Shown: positions 23,707 through 37,830, counted from the first letter of the stretch. The stretch: 64,000 nt of DNA from Thermothelomyces thermophilus ATCC 42464 (GCF_000226095.1 NC_016478.1:124001-188000); one strand, 5' to 3'. The notes: a model not told the origin generated them from the sequence alone. Numbers and translations: made by a program.

Positions 23707-24124
23707 CGTAACGAACCTAACTCAGACTTCTTCTGAAAGGGTTCAGATGAAGGTAGATTAAACGGGACAAGCAGGCAGGTCATCTAAGGGATTCGGTGAA
23801 GCCAAAGGGTTTATAATAATACTAGAGTTATCTCTTATAGTAATTAACAATGCTTAGTATAAGTACTGTGATTATAGGTTACTATTACCAGTAAACTCTC
23901 AGAGTCTACCTAACGAGTGATTATCTACATGTATATATAATCCTAGTAATCACTCCTAATCACAGTGATCGTAAGTAATTATATAGTGGTAATTACCCTG
24001 ATCGCTAGTAAGTGTAGTGATTACTATGCTTCCTATATTATAATTGGTCCTTTCGTTCCTTCGGCTTGATTAGCCCGTTTATACTAGTGGTCTAGGCGGC
24101 ATCTGTATATATATTTCTATGATA
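23707..24124 (-). repeat. Left LTR of the tandem (3' LTR of B1, U3 type 3)
   Basis: 418 bp. It starts CGTAACGAAC where the others have TGTAAC. R/U5 is the common type, but its U3 (about 23940-24110) differs from both other types in the window. Ends ATGATA (from GTGACA). Confidence 0.8.
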
Positions 24125-24141
24125 CGATGCCTTCCCTTTAA

Positions 24142-24160
24142 GGCTTTCGACCCGAAAGCC
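24142..24160. promoter_or_regulatory. Conserved hairpin, copy B1
   Basis: A perfect GGCTTTCG, loop ACC, CGAAAGCC stem just inside the LTR. Followed by the shared block ending AGCGCTAAT. Confidence 0.55.
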
Positions 24161-24299
24161 CTTTTTTAGGCCGTTTTAAATAGCGCTAATATCCCTTACA
24201 TTCCTTGTATATGTTTTTCTCCTTAGCCCCTTGTTACCTTTCGTACTATTAATCATACCGTCTGACGTACGTAGATCCCTAGCGTCTATTTGCTATAAG

Positions 24300-24835
24300 C
24301 GTTTAGCTTAGTTTATTTCCGATCATAGGTTTATAGTAATAGCATGTTCCTATTATATAGAGTATAACCAAGTATATAAAATGATTAAAAAATCTCGTCA
24401 CTACAAGGCTTACATGCGTCAAGGTCGTGCTTACAATGGTTCCGGCGTTCTAGTTTCTTCTTGTAAGTTCCCGTTTCCTTATAAGGGCACGTCTCTAATC
24501 GTAATGTAGTAGATCGTATTATACGTGAGTAACGTCATTTAAAGGCTAAAGAGAAAGAGGCTAAAGCCTTATTACGAGAATATTAATGTAAAGCTTCTAA
24601 GGCGTTAGCCTGTCTAACTTGGGTTTATAAATAACGAGAGTTCCTAGTAGAGAAGGGGGCAGATATAGTTATACAGGGTTTGTCAAATCTAGACGAATTA
24701 GAGACAGTAGAATAATAGGAATCAAGGGCCGTCGTATAACTTAATAGTGGCGTCGACATTATTAACTAGGGCGCTATTTTCGGTTCTGTCCTAGGTTTGC
24801 CTTTAGCCGATCCGGGTTCTGCCGATAGAACTATT
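24300..24835 (+). pseudogene. Antisense Zn2Cys6-like ORF, copy B1
   Basis: The plus-strand frame gives ACSYYIEYNQVYKMIKKS, then RHYKAYMRQGRAYNG. The first Cys is kept and the other five cluster positions (x2, x6, x8, x2, x6 spacing) are all Tyr, as expected from TGY to TAY. After a frame change that I did not resolve, the tail reads a charged helical stretch (LKAKEKEAKALL), CLTWVYK, REFLVEKGADIVIQGL and SNLDELETVE. The end overlaps the 3' end of pol in convergent orientation. The first half diverges strongly from B2/C, yet the Cys register is identical. Confidence 0.55.
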
Positions 24836-24839
24836 CTAG

Positions 24840-27800
24840 TTTCTTAGGGCAGTTTAAGTTCTTAACTAGTTCCTATAAGCTATCTTCTAGTTTGAAATCA
24901 AGCTATTTAACTAGATATTATAGTTCCCTGTTAATGATATATAAATTTAGAATTTCTTCGACGTCTTATTCTTCTTCCTTGTCTTTTACTTCGATATATA
25001 TAGTAACCTTAGCGTTTTTTAATACTAGTTCGAGAAGCGAAATAGTAAAAATATCTATCTATAGTCATATAGATGACGGTAACGATAGTCGGTAGTTAGA
25101 TGTCGAAATTTATTCTTTAATAACGAAAGGTCCGACCTTTCTAAAGTCTAGCTTCGTGCTTGGTCGTTTAGTTCATAGGTTTTATATAATTAAGTAGACT
25201 TTGTCTCCTCTCTCTAGGCAAGGTCCCTCGAGCCTATATTCATCGTAGTAGTTCTTTATTCTAGTCTTAACAAACTCGAGTTCCTTTTTAAGCTTCTTAT
25301 ATAATATATATATTTGTTCTACTTTAACTGCTGCTCTTAGCATTATAACCTCTGGTCCTTGCCTAAGGTCTGCTTTATATCTATAGTTTGCGAAGAACGG
25401 TATAACTTTAGTCGTTTCCATTGGCGTTATATTGTAAGCGAGTTATACTATTAGTAATAGTATGACCTAGTCGTCTTGCTAGTAGTTGACGTAAGAGCGG
25501 AGGTACTGCTTAATAACTTGGTTTAGTCGCTTCGTTTGTCCGTTAGTCTATAGGTAATATACTATTAACAGCTTGCTATTAATGCCTAATCGTTATATTA
25601 ACGCTTGCTAGAACTTCGATACGAACTTGGTGTCTTTGTTAGTAATCTATTTTTGCGGCTAAGCATGTATTAATGTAACTTGCTAATAGATTACGTCTGC
25701 TAGCTGTTTAGCTATCTAGGACTCCTTATAGGGAAAGAAGTATGCCTATTTAGTTAGGTAATCTATTATAATAAGAATACTATTATGGATTACTCCTATA
25801 GCTATGTCTTTAGATTCTAGTAGCTTTATAATAAAGTCTATTATAACCAAGCTCTATAGTTTATCAGCTGTTAGTAATGGCTAAAGTAACCTATATAGCT
25901 TATATTATACCGTTTTGCTTCGATTATAAATGTCATGGTTCTATATAACTTCCTTAGCTCGTACCATTAACTATAGAAAGTCGTAATATTTCTTAACTTG
26001 TATAACAGTCTTTATAACTCCTTTATATCCTCCGAGTTTCGACTCGTAGAGTTCTCGAATCATCTATAGCTATTAATCCCTATCGTAGATATATGCTTTG
26101 CCTCGGTACTAGAGTTTCCTATCTCTTTCTTTTACTCTATTAGGTACTAGTGGTCCGGGTGCTACTTGATACTATACCTTGTTAATCCTTTCTTCTCGAA
26201 AGATTATATAACATTCTAGGAACGAGTTAAGTAGATTATCTTCTATAGGTGTCTGCATTTCGTAATATAGCGTTCTATCTGTTTGTTCCTTAAACAATGG
26301 TAGTATTATTTCCGTTCGTCCTTCTATATGATCCGTTCGTCAGCTTAAGATATTCGCTTGTACGTTCTCTTTGCCCTTCTTATAATAGATCTCGAAGTTA
26401 AATTCCATAAGGAATTCTACCTATCGTATTTATTGTCTATTAAGCTCCTTTGTTATCGTAAAGTATCGTAAATTCTTATAATCTATATATACTTATACCG
26501 GTTTAATTATACTACTAAGGTATAGTTACTATTCCTTAAAAGCTTTGACAATTGTAAGTAGTTCCTTATTATAGATCGGATAATTAAGACGTAGTCTATC
26601 AAGCTTCTTTAAAAAGAAGGCTATAGGATATAGCTTTCCTTATTTATCTTATTATCCTAATTATCCTCCGATAGTATAGTCTAAAGCGTCCGTTTCTACC
26701 TTAAATGGCTTCTTAGGGTCTAGTAGTACTAGTACTAGATCTTTAGTAATAGTATTATGGATCTATATAAATGCTTGCTTATACTATTCTTCCTATTGGA
26801 ATTTAGCGTTCTTCTTTATAAGTTTATATAAAGGTTATACGATCGCTCTAAAGTTCCTAATAAACATTTAGTAAAAGTTTGTAAATCTAATAAAGCTTTA
26901 TATTTCTATAACTAATGTTAGTTATAGCTACTCCTTAATAGCTTTAACCTTTAAAGGTTCTATCCGGATTTATCCTAGGGATATTTTGTATCCTAGAAAT
27001 ACCGTTTTCCTAATGTAGAATTCGCTCTTTTCCTTATTAACTAATAGTTTATACACATATAGCGCGTCTAGCACTACTTTCATATACTTCTAATATTTGT
27101 CTATCGTCTTAAAGGAGATAAGTATATCGTCGAGATGACATACTACAAATTTATTAAGAAAGGGTCGGATAGCTTGATCAATTAGGGCTTAGAACGTTAC
27201 CAGTGTATTTATAAGTCCGAATGGCATGACAAGGTACTCGTAATGGCTATAGGGTATCCTAAAGGCCGTTTTCTACTTGTCGCCTTCTTTGATCTATATA
27301 TAGTTATAGGCTAATAGTAAGTCAAGACGTGTAAAATATTGGGCTCCTATTAACTAATCTCGGAGCCATAAGATTAGTAGTAACGGGTATCGGTTTTTTA
27401 TAGTCTATTTGTTAAGTTACTAATAATCGACATATAACTATAGCTTTCCATCCTTCTTAGGTATAAACAGGATTAGGTAGCCTACTAGCGATGTCGACAG
27501 GCAGATATATCCTCTTCAAAGGTTCTCCTCTAAATATCGCTTAAGTTCTTCGTTCTATATCTAGCTTATATAGTAAATCTTAAAGAACTTTAGTCGTGCT
27601 CCTTCCTTAAGCTTAATCTTATGATCCTATAGGCCGTATTCTAATAATCCTTCTAGGTACTTTGGTTTAAATGCTAGGTGTCCTTTGTATTCCTTTAGTA
27701 CTTCCCTAGTCTTGTCTCGTCTCTTAGTTTTCTAATAGTATATGAACTTGGTTCTATCTATAGCGATACTAGCGATTTCTCCTGTCTTAGCCTACTACTC

Positions 27801-29500
27801 TAATTATAGTACTCCGTATTCGTTAACGGAGAGAACAGCTATTGGCGGTTCGGCTTGTTCCTCCTATTATAATATCGATATCGTTATACTACCTCTTCTA
27901 GAGTCTATAGTAGTCCATCTACTACTATCTATCTCTTATAGTAGATCTATAGGATATGCCTTCCTTTAAGTATCGTCTGCTTATAATCCTTATACGCTCT
28001 CTATCTTACTAGTCGAATATAACTCCGTTTAGGGTCATAGGTAGCTACTATTCTTCTAGCTAATATCTAAGTCGTAATCTTTATACTATAGTAACCCTAA
28101 TATTATATCTTTATTGTTACCTATATCTATAATGCTAAATATAACTACTATAGTTTTCCCTACTATAATAATATTGATCGGTTCGGTCTCCCTATATACC
28201 TATTATATCGGAAATAGCCCTTTGACTATACTATACTTCTACTTTATTCTCTGGGGTATTTGTAGCTAATTTATAAGTATTGGCAAAATTAGGTTTATCT
28301 CTGCTTTACTATCTACTAGTACAAGCATTTTATACTATTTCCATTATACTATTATCTATAGTCACTTGTCTTGCCGCCGTCGTCCAAAGATTATAGCGAT
28401 TTCCTATATTTCTGCTAGGAGGTCTCGATATAGTGGTCTCTTATGCTAGTTCCTTCTATATTACGCTATTACTTGCTGCTATATAGGCGTTAATGGTTTC
28501 CAGGCCCTTTGAAGGGCCTTAACTCATTTCCTAGGTTAGTGCTAACCTCTTCGGTTGTTCGGCTAATAGCAGCTTCGTCAATCATGCTCATTTCTATAAG
28601 CTATTAAGTGCTTACGGCTTCCTACCATTAAGTCCGTTCTACTTTTTATCGTATATGCTATAGCTTTATCTAAAGCTCCCGAATTCGCGATTTCTTTTCG
28701 TCTATATAATAGAGGTAATCGTTACTCTAGTACGAGTCCTATATATCTCGTCCTATTCTATAGTGCCTAGGCTAGGCTCGTTTCAGAACTATTATAATGC
28801 CTTCTAGATCGTAGGCTTCAATCTTCTAGAGCAATTCGGCCGCTCTATTTCCTATATTGTAGACCTATTCCATAGGGCAGAGGCTTCTATCCTTATTTCC
28901 TTGTCAGGTCGGCTAGTAATTATTTTCGAATTTGTTATAAAAGTAATATTAGCATTTATATACTATATACTAGAATTAGGGCACTTATGTATATACCTCG
29001 TATTAGGGGTATAGTTATATAGCGTCGCCTAGGAAGTATTAGAATTCTTTCCCAAATCCTTCCTATTATATATAGACTATAGGTACTCTAATACTAAAGT
29101 AAGAGTATTTTTTCTAGTAGCTTTCCTACATATGCTTGTCTTTTCCGCGGTTTATATATATAAACTAGTATTCTAGGTTCCGTATGTCGTTACTAAGTTA
29201 CTAGTTATTAAGGTACTCGGTATAGCTATCAGGCCTATTATATATTATAGGCTATTCTCCTTTAATAGTTTCCTCGATACGTCGGAGTTCCCTTATTTCG
29301 TCCCTTATCTTATCGCTCTACTAGGTAAGTCGAGTCAAGCGTCTATCCCGTTTGCGTAATTCTATATTAAGTTAGAAAACTTCATTATAATATTATTTAA
29401 TTCGTTCCTAGAGGAATAGAACATTAGGTCCGGGTCTTTCGATTCCTTGGGTATCGGTTGTCTATAATCTATCTTGCCTCTATATAACTATAAAACCCTA
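24840..29500 (-). pseudogene. Pol of B1
   Basis: Same domain order as element C, read right to left. A 79-codon open piece at 25421-25182 (RYKADLRQGPEV ... LERGDKVYLII) covers the end of the integrase core and the C-terminal region. Frequent TAA/TAG elsewhere. Confidence 0.7.
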
Positions 29501-29559
29501 TTACCTTAAGGTTAGGAGAATCGAAATTAGTAGTACGTATTCTCCTACTATATCCCATT

Positions 29560-30720
29560 TAGCAAGACCTATCTCTAGGTCTATAATGACTAGTTTAGAA
29601 TACGGTACTTGTTCGTCTTTACTATTACTATCGTATTCGAGACTATCTATATTATTACCCCTATCTTCGTAGCTTATAGCCGCTACTTTAATAACATCCT
29701 TAGTAGTTTCGTCGATAACCGTAATTTCCTTTCTAGGGACTATCTTCTACTCTTTCTTCGGGCTTCGACATTCTTGCTTATAGTGCCCTTTCTTTCTATA
29801 GTTATAATCGGTAATATTAGACTTGTCTTTAGTCGTCTTCTTCTAGTCCTGCTTCTATGCTACGTCTATATCTATAGCTCCGGGGTATATCTTATATAAG
29901 GTACTAATATACACTCGCTTTTTCTTGTTATTAGACTTAACTATAGTTCCGTTTATTCGGCCTCGTTTCTACTACTCTTATATATAGAGTCAATTATTGA
30001 TTCTAATAGCCTATATAATATATTCGTCCAAGGTCTTAGGCTAATTATACTTATATAGCTTATCTTTAACCTTTTCCTTTAAGCCATTATAGAATAATTA
30101 TATTAATACCTCGTCGTTAAGTTAAGACTTAAGTATATCCTATCTAAACTATATAATATAGGAGGCTACTAACTTAGTCTATTAGGGATTAGTAAGTCTT
30201 TCTTATATATAAATCTTCTTATCTTTATTACTAAAAACCTTCTAAAGCTTTTCTTTAAAACGGTTATAGGATCAAAAGACTACCTATATAAACATATCTC
30301 GGTTATCTTTATCTTCCTTAATAAGATAGTCATTCTATATAAGCTTAAACTATCTAAGTACCTTACCTTCTAGTCTTATAGCTATATAGAGAACTTTAGC
30401 TTCATTATCTAGAAACTTGTCATTATTAAGCCGGAAGTAGGATTAAAGATTTGTTAGGAATTCTATAAGATCTTCCTTAGTTCCTCTATATTTGCTAGGT
30501 AGTTCGATCTTGGTATAGCTCGCTTTAGCAGTTTTAAGCGCCTTGATTTTGGTATAGGCCTCGTTAACCAACTTCTACAAGCGCTTTTCGCCGTTCTCGA
30601 GTTCCTTAATTTAGGCTTAAGCAGCCTTGTCTCTCTAGTCTAATTCCTAGATCCGCTAATAGAGTTAACCAAGCTAAGCAAGTAGCTATTCGGCCGTGAC
30701 GTTAGTAGCTATATCGATAT
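29560..30720 (-). pseudogene. Gag of B1
   Basis: Aligns along its length with the gag of elements A and C; the zinc knuckle region is near 29820-29770. The plus-strand ORF at 29609-29899 is antisense shadow. Confidence 0.65.
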
Positions 30721-30778
30721 TAAGGTCGAAGTTACCTCCGTTCTAAACCATAATAGAATAAAGGGAGTGATAGCAACG

Positions 30779-31203
30779 TATGACGAATCTAACTTAGACT
30801 TCTTCTAAAAGGGTTTAGATGAAGGTAGATTAAGTAGGACAAGTAGGCAGGTCGTCTAAGGGATTTAGTAAAGCCAAAGGGTTTATAATAACACTGGAGT
30901 TATCTCTTATAGTAGTTAGCGATACTTGGTATAAGTACTATAATTATAGGATAGGTTACTATTACTAGTAAACTCCAAGAGTCTACTATAACGAGTGACT
31001 ATCTATATATATATAATCTAAGGATCACTCTTCACCTAGTAATCCTTTACTATCTAGATCACGGCTACAGTAGTAATCCTATAATATATAGATCACTTTG
31101 CCAAGCATGATCCTTTCCTAATTAGTCTGTTCGTGCCTACTATCCTATTGGCCTGTCGGGGGAGGCAACTTAGGCGACGTCCTATATATACATTTCCATG
31201 ATA
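30779..31203 (-). repeat. Shared middle LTR of the tandem (U3 type 2)
   Basis: 425 bp. It serves as 5' LTR of B1 and 3' LTR of B2. Its U3 (right part) matches the LTR at 37889 and those of element C, not the left LTR of the tandem. Confidence 0.82.
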
Positions 31204-31220
31204 CAATGCCCCTCCTTTAA

Positions 31221-31239
31221 GGCTTTCGACCTGAAAGCC
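31221..31239. promoter_or_regulatory. Conserved hairpin, copy B2
   Basis: GGCTTTCG, loop ACC, TGAAAGCC: one C-to-T in the stem leaves a G-T pair. Same flanking block as in the other copies. Confidence 0.55.
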
Positions 31240-31329
31240 CATCTTAGGCCGTTTCAAATAGCGCTAATAACTCTTAGTAAGTTGTCTCCCGTATTTCCCT
31301 CTTTCCTCCGTATATTACTAACAATATAT

Positions 31330-31945
31330 CTTATATAGTAAAGCGTTCGATAAAAAGGTCTGTGAAGACTAAGGAGCGTACTGCCTTGGCTGCTACTATT
31401 AACGAGCTAGGGTTTAAAGTGATGCCTTGTTCTTATTATTTTTCGTGTAGCCTCTACTACTATATAATAGAGAGTTCTTCTTATTATAGTAAATACGTTC
31501 GTTATGGAAGGTTATATAATGCTTCTAGGGTTCCGGTTTTGTCTTATCTATATTCCCTTATTAGTGTATTTTTCCTATACTAACTTCCGTAATGTCCTAT
31601 ATTATAGATGAGTTAAAGCGCCTTGACTAATTAGAATAAGATATTAAGGAGGCTCTCTATACCGACCGTGATTTATTAGCAAAAGCGTAGTATTATTTAG
31701 ACAAGTCTCTAGCTTATTTAGACCGTATTTATCGTTAAAAGCGATCATTATTATCTTAAGGGTTAGAGATAGTTTATTAGGGTCTTATATCTTTAGATAA
31801 ATTAGAAGAGGTAGAGTAGTAGGAATCTAGGGTAGTTCTAGGTATATAGCTTAATAGTAGTATTAATGTCATTAACTAGGGCGCCGTCTTTAATTCTGTC
31901 CCGGTTTTGCCTTTAGTCGATTTAGGTTCTGCCGGTAGAACTATT
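31330..31945 (+). pseudogene. Antisense Zn2Cys6-like ORF, copy B2
   Basis: Open from 31362 for 73 codons: a basic lead (RSVKTKER), an ELGF segment, then MPCSYYFSCSLYYYIIESSS, YYSKYVRYGRLYNA. Taking the Met before PCS as 1, Tyr stands at cluster positions 6, 13, 22, 25 and 32 and Cys at 3, the same spacing as copy A. A second segment from about 31600 reads DELKRLD, a helix with LAYLDRIY, then LEIVYQGLISLDKLEEVE, and ends in a short hydrophobic/Pro segment near 31920 overlapping the end of pol. Stops in the tail are at former Gln codons. Confidence 0.6.
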
Positions 31946-31949
31946 TTAG

Positions 31950-34900
31950 TTTCTTAAGGCAGTTTAAACTCTTAACTAGTTCCTATAAGTTGTCCTCTAG
32001 TCTAAAATCAAGCCATTTGATTAGATACTATAGTTCCCCGTTAATAGTATATAAATCTAGAATTTCTTCGACGTCCTATTCTTCCTCTTTGTCTTTTGCT
32101 TTGATATATATAGTAACCTTGGCGTTCTTTGGTACTAGTTTAAGAAGTGAAATATAAAAAACATCTGTCCGTAGTTATATAGATAATAGTAACGATAGTT
32201 AGTAGTTAGATGTCGAAATTCGTTCTTTAATAACGAAGGGTCTAACCTTCTTAAAGTCTAGCTTTATGCTTAGTCGTTTGGTTTATAAGTTTTATATAAT
32301 TAGGTAGACTTTGTCTCCCCTCTCTAGGCAAGGTCCCTTAAGCCTATATTTGTCATAGTAGTTCTTTATTCTAGTCTTGACAAACTCGAGTTCCTTTTTA
32401 AGCTTTTTATACAATACGTACATTTATTCCGCTTTGACTACTACTCTTGGCACTATAACCTCTAGTCCTTGCCTAAGGTTTACTTTATATCCGTAGTTTA
32501 CAAAGAATGGTATAATTTTGGTCATTTCCATTAGTATCGTGTTATAAGCGAGTTATACTATTGGTAATAGCATGACCTAGTCGTCTTACTAGTAGTTAAC
32601 GTAAGAACAGAGATACTACTCAATAACTTGGTTTAGTTGCTCCGTTTGTCCGTTAGTCTGCGAGTAGTATGTTATTAACAGCTTACTATTAACGCCTAAT
32701 CGTTGTATTAACGCTTGCTAGAACTTCGACATAAACTTGGTATCTCTGTTGGTGATCCATTCTTACGGCTAAGCATACACTAATATAACTTGCCGATAGA
32801 TCACGTCTACTAACTGTTCCGCTATCTAGGACTCCTTATAAGAAAAGAAGTATACCTATTTAGTCAGGCGATCTACTATAGTAAGAATACTATCGTAGAT
32901 TACTCCCATAGCTATGTCCTTAGATTCTAGTAGCTTTATAATAAAGTCTATTATAACTAAACTCTATAGTTTATTAGCTATTAGTAGTGGCTAAAGTAGC
33001 CTATATAGCTTATATCGTGCCGTTTTACTTCGATTATAAATATCGTAGTTCCGTACGACTTCCTTAACTCGTACTATTAACTATAGAAAGTCACAGTGTT
33101 TCCTAACTTGTACGATAGTCTTCGTAACTCCTTTATATCCTCCGAGTTTTAACTTATAGAGTTCTCGAATCATTTATAGCCATTAATCCCCGTTATAGAT
33201 ATATACTTTACCTCGGTACTAGAGTTTCCTATCTCTTTCTTCTACTCTATTAGGTACTACTAGTCTAGGTGCTACTTAGTACTATGTCTCGTTAATTCTT
33301 TCTTCTCGAAAGATTACGTAACATTCTAGGAACAAGTCAAGTGGATTATCTTCTATAGGTATCTACATTTCGTAATGTAACGTTCCGTCTATTTGTTCCT
33401 TAAATAATAGTGGTATTGTTTCCATTCGTCCTTCTGTATAATCCGTTTATCGGCTTAAGATATCCGCTTATACGTTCTCTTTGCCCTTCTTATAGTAGAT
33501 CTCAAAGTTAAATTCTATAAGGTATTCTACCTATCGTATTTATTGTCTATTAAGCTCCTTTGTCGTCGTAAAGTATCGTAAATTCTTATAATCTATATAT
33601 ACTTATATCGGTTTAATCGTACCGCTAAGGTATAGTTACTATTCTTTAAAAGCTTCGATAATCGTAAGTAGTTCCTTATTGTAGATCGGATAATTAAGAT
33701 GTAGTCTATCAAGCTTCTTTAAAAAGAAGGCTATAGGATATAGCTTTCCTTGTTTGTCTTGTTATCTTAATTATCCTCTAATGGCATAGTCTAAAGCGTC
33801 TGTTTCTACCTTAAATAGTTTCTTAGGATTTAGTAATACTAGTACTAGATCCTTGATAATGGCGTTATAGATCTATATAAATGCTTACTTATACTATTCT
33901 TTCGATTAGAATTCAATATTCTTCTTTGTAAGTTTATATAAAGGTTATATAATCGCTCTAAAGTTCCTAATGAACATTTAGTAAAAGTTTATAAATCCGA
34001 TGAAGCTTTATATTTCTATAACTAACATTAGTTATAGCTAATTCTTAATGGCTTTAACTTTTAAAGGTTCCATCCGAATTTGTCCTAGGGATATTTTATA
34101 TCCTAAAAACACCGTTTTCCTAACGTAGAATTTACTCTTTTCCTTATTAACTAATAGTTTATATATATATAGTACGTCTAGCACTACCTTTATATACTTC
34201 TAGTGTTTATTTATTGTCTTAGAGAAGATAAGTATATTATCGAGATAATATACTGCAAATTCATCAAGAAAGGGTTAGATAGCTTGATCAATCAGGGCTT
34301 AAAACGTTGCCAGCGCGTTTATAGGTCTAAATAGCATGACAAGGTACTTGTAATGGCTATAGGGTATCCTAAAGGCCGTTTTCCACTTATCGCCTTCTTT
34401 AATCTATATATAGTTATAGGCCAATAGCAAGTCAAGATATATAAAATATTAGGCTCTTGCTAACTAATCTCAGAGCCGTAAGATTAGCGGTAATAGGTAT
34501 TAGTTTTTCATAGTCTATTCGTTAAGTTACTAATAGTCGACATATAACTATAGCTTTCTATCTTTCTTAGGTATAAATAGGATTAGGTACCCTACTAGCG
34601 ATATTAACAGGTAGAAATATTCTCTTCGAAGGTTTTCCTCTAAATATCGCTTAAGTTCTTCATTCTATATCTAGCTTATATAATAAATCTTAAAGAACTT
34701 TAGTTATACTCCTTCCTTAAGCTTGATCTCGTGATTCTATAGGCCGTGTTCTAATAATCCTTCTAGATACTTCGGTTCAAATGCTAGGTATCCTTTATAT
34801 TCTTTCAGTACTTCCCTAGTCTTGTCTCGTCTCTTGGTTTTCTAATAGTATACAAACTTGGTTCCGTCTATAGCGATACTAGCGATTTCTCTTGTCTTAA

Positions 34901-36600
34901 CCTACTACTCTAATTATAATGCTCTATATTCGTTAACGAAGAGAATAGCTATCGGCGGTTTAGCTTGTTCCTCCTATTGTAACGTCGGTATTATTATACC
35001 ACTTCTTCTAGAGTCTATAGTGGTCTGCCTATTACTATCTATCTCTTATAGTAGATCCGTAGGACATGCCTTCCCCTAAGCATCGTCTACTTATGATCCT
35101 TATATGCTCCCTATCTTACTAGTCAAATATAACTCTATTCGAGGTTATAGGTAGTTACTATTCTTCTAGCTAATGTCTAAGTTATAATCTTTATATTATA
35201 GTAACCTTAATATTATATCTTTATCGTTACCTATATCTATAATACTAAATATGACTACTATAGTCTTCCCTACTATAGTAATGTCGATTAGTTTAGTCTC
35301 CTTATATATCTATTACGTCGGAAATAGCCCTTTAATTATACTATACTTTTGCTTTATTCTCTAGGGTATCTATAGCTAATTTATAAGTGTCGGTAAAATT
35401 AGGTTTATCTCTGCTTTACTATCTACTAGTATAAGCATTTTATGCTATTTTTATTATACTATTATCTATAGTCGCTTATCTTACCACCGTCGTCTAAAGA
35501 TTATAGCGATTTCCTATATTTCTACTAGGAGGTCTCGATATAGTAGTCTCTTATACTAGTTCCTCCTATACTATGCTACCACTCGCTACTATACAGGCGT
35601 TAATGGTTTCTAGGCCCCTTAAAAGGCCCTAACCTATTTCCTAGGTCAGTGCTAACCTCTTTAGTTATTTAGCTAATAGCGGCTTTGTTAATCGTGCTTA
35701 TTTCCGTAAGCTATTAAGTGCTTGTAGCTTCTTACCATTAAGTCTGTTCTGCTTTTTATTATATATGCTATAGCTTTATCTAGAGCTCCCGAATTCACGA
35801 TTTCTTTTTATCCATGTGATAGAGGCAGTCATTGCTCTAGCACGAGTTCTATATGTCTCGTCCTATTCTGTAGTACCTAGGCTAGGCTCGTCTTAGAACT
35901 ATTGTAATGCCTTCTAGATTGTAGGCTTCGATCTTCTAGAGCAATTCGGCCGCTCTATTCCCTATATCGTAGACCTATTCCATAGGGTATAAGCTTCTAT
36001 CCTCATTTCCTTATCAGGTCAGCTAGTGATTATTTTCGAATTTGTCGTAGAAGTAATATCGGCATCTATACGCTATATACTAGAACTAGGGCACTTATAT
36101 ATATGCCTTATATTAAGGATATAGTTATATAGTATTACCTAAGAGGTATTAGAATTCTTTCCTAAATCCTTCCTATTATATATAGACTATAAGTACCCTA
36201 ACGCTAAGGTAGGAATGTTTCTTCTAGTAGCTTTCTTATATACGCTTGTCTTTTCTACGGTTTGCGTATATGAACTAGTATTCTAGGTTCTATACGTTAT
36301 TACTAAGTTACTAGTCGTTAAAATACTTGGTATAGCTATTAGGCTCATTATATATTATAGGCTATTCTCCTTTAATAGTTTTTACGATATATCGGAGTTC
36401 CCTTGTCTTGTCCTTTATCTTGTTACTCTACTAGGCAAGTCAAGTTAAGCATCTATCCTATTCGCGTAGTTCCGTATTAAGCTAGAAAACTTTATTACGG
36501 TACTATTCGATTTGTTCCTAGAGGAATAGAATATTAGGTCTAGGTCTTTCGATTCCTTAGGTATCGGTTGTCTACGATCTATCCTACCTCTATATAACTA
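31950..36600 (-). pseudogene. Pol of B2
   Basis: Read right to left with the same domains as element C: protease near 35390, RT about 34600-34050, RNase H, integrase about 33400-32450, C-terminal chromodomain about 32100-31970. Inactivated by RIP. Confidence 0.7.
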
Positions 36601-36669
36601 TAAAACCCTACTACCTTAAGGCTAGGAGAATCGAAATTAGTAGTACGTATTCTCCTACCGTATCCTATT

Positions 36670-37830
36670 CGGCAAGACCTATCTCTAGGTCTATAGTAAC
36701 TAGTTTAGAGTATAGTACTTATTTGTCTTTACTATTACCGTCGTATCTAAGACTATCCGTATCACTACCCCTATCTTTATAGCCTATAGCCGCTACTTTA
36801 ATAACGTCCTTAGTAATTTCGTCGATAACCGTAATTTCCTTTCTAGGGACTATCTTCCACTCTTTCTTTAGGCTTTAACATTCTCGCTTATAGTGCCCTT
36901 TCTTTCTATAGTTATAGTAGGTAACATTAGACTTGTCTTTAGTTATCTTCTTCCGGTCCTACTTCTACGCTACGTCTATATCTATAGCTCTAGGGTATAT
37001 CCTGTACGAGGTACTAATATATGCTCGCTTTTTCTTATTGTTAGCCTTAACTATAGTTCTATTTATTTGACCTTGTTTCTACTACTCTCGTATATAGAGT
37101 TAATTATCGATTCTAATAGTCTATATAATATATTTGTCTAGAGTCTTAGGCTAATCGTACTTATATAGCTTATCTTTAACCTTTTCCTTTAAGCTATTAT
37201 AGAATAGTTATATTAACGCCTCGTTATTAAGCTAAGACTTAAGTATATCCTATCTAAACTATATAGTATAGGAGGCTACTAATTTAGTCTATTAGAGATT
37301 AGCAAGTCTTTCTTATATATGAATCTTCTCGTCTTTATTGCTAAAAACCTTCTAAAGCTCTTCTTCGAAACGGTCATAGGATTAAAAGACTGCCTATATA
37401 AATGTATCTCGGTCGTCTTCGTCTTCATTGGTAAGATAGTCATTCTATATAGGCTCAAACTATCTAAGTACCTTACCCTCTAGTCTTATAGCTATATAGA
37501 GGACTTTAGCTTTGTCATCTAGAAACTTATTGTCATTAAGCCGGAAGTAGGATCAGAGGTTTGTTAGGAATCCTATAAGGTCTTCCTTAGTTCCTCTATA
37601 TTTACTAGATAGTTCGATTTTAATATGGCTCGCTTTAGCGCCCTCGAGTACCTTGATTTTGGTATAGGCCTTATTAACTAGCTTCTATAAGTGCTTTTCG
37701 CCGTTCTCGAGTTCCTTGATTCGAGCTTAAGTAGCCTTGTCTCTCTAGTCTAACTCCTAGATTCGCTAATAGAGCTAACCAAGCTAGGCAAGCAGCTATT
37801 TAGCTATGACGTTGGTAACTATATCGATAT
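36670..37830 (-). pseudogene. Gag of B2
   Basis: Collinear with other family-A gags. The start codon region near 37825 is changed (GCTATG... on plus no longer gives a minus ATG). The plus-strand ORF 36893-37141 is its shadow. Confidence 0.65.

Noticed and set aside
27742-27969. Similar ORFs at 27742-27969, 34858-35079 and 47139-47342
   Set aside because: Antisense shadows of the linker between protease and RT in B1, B2 and C.
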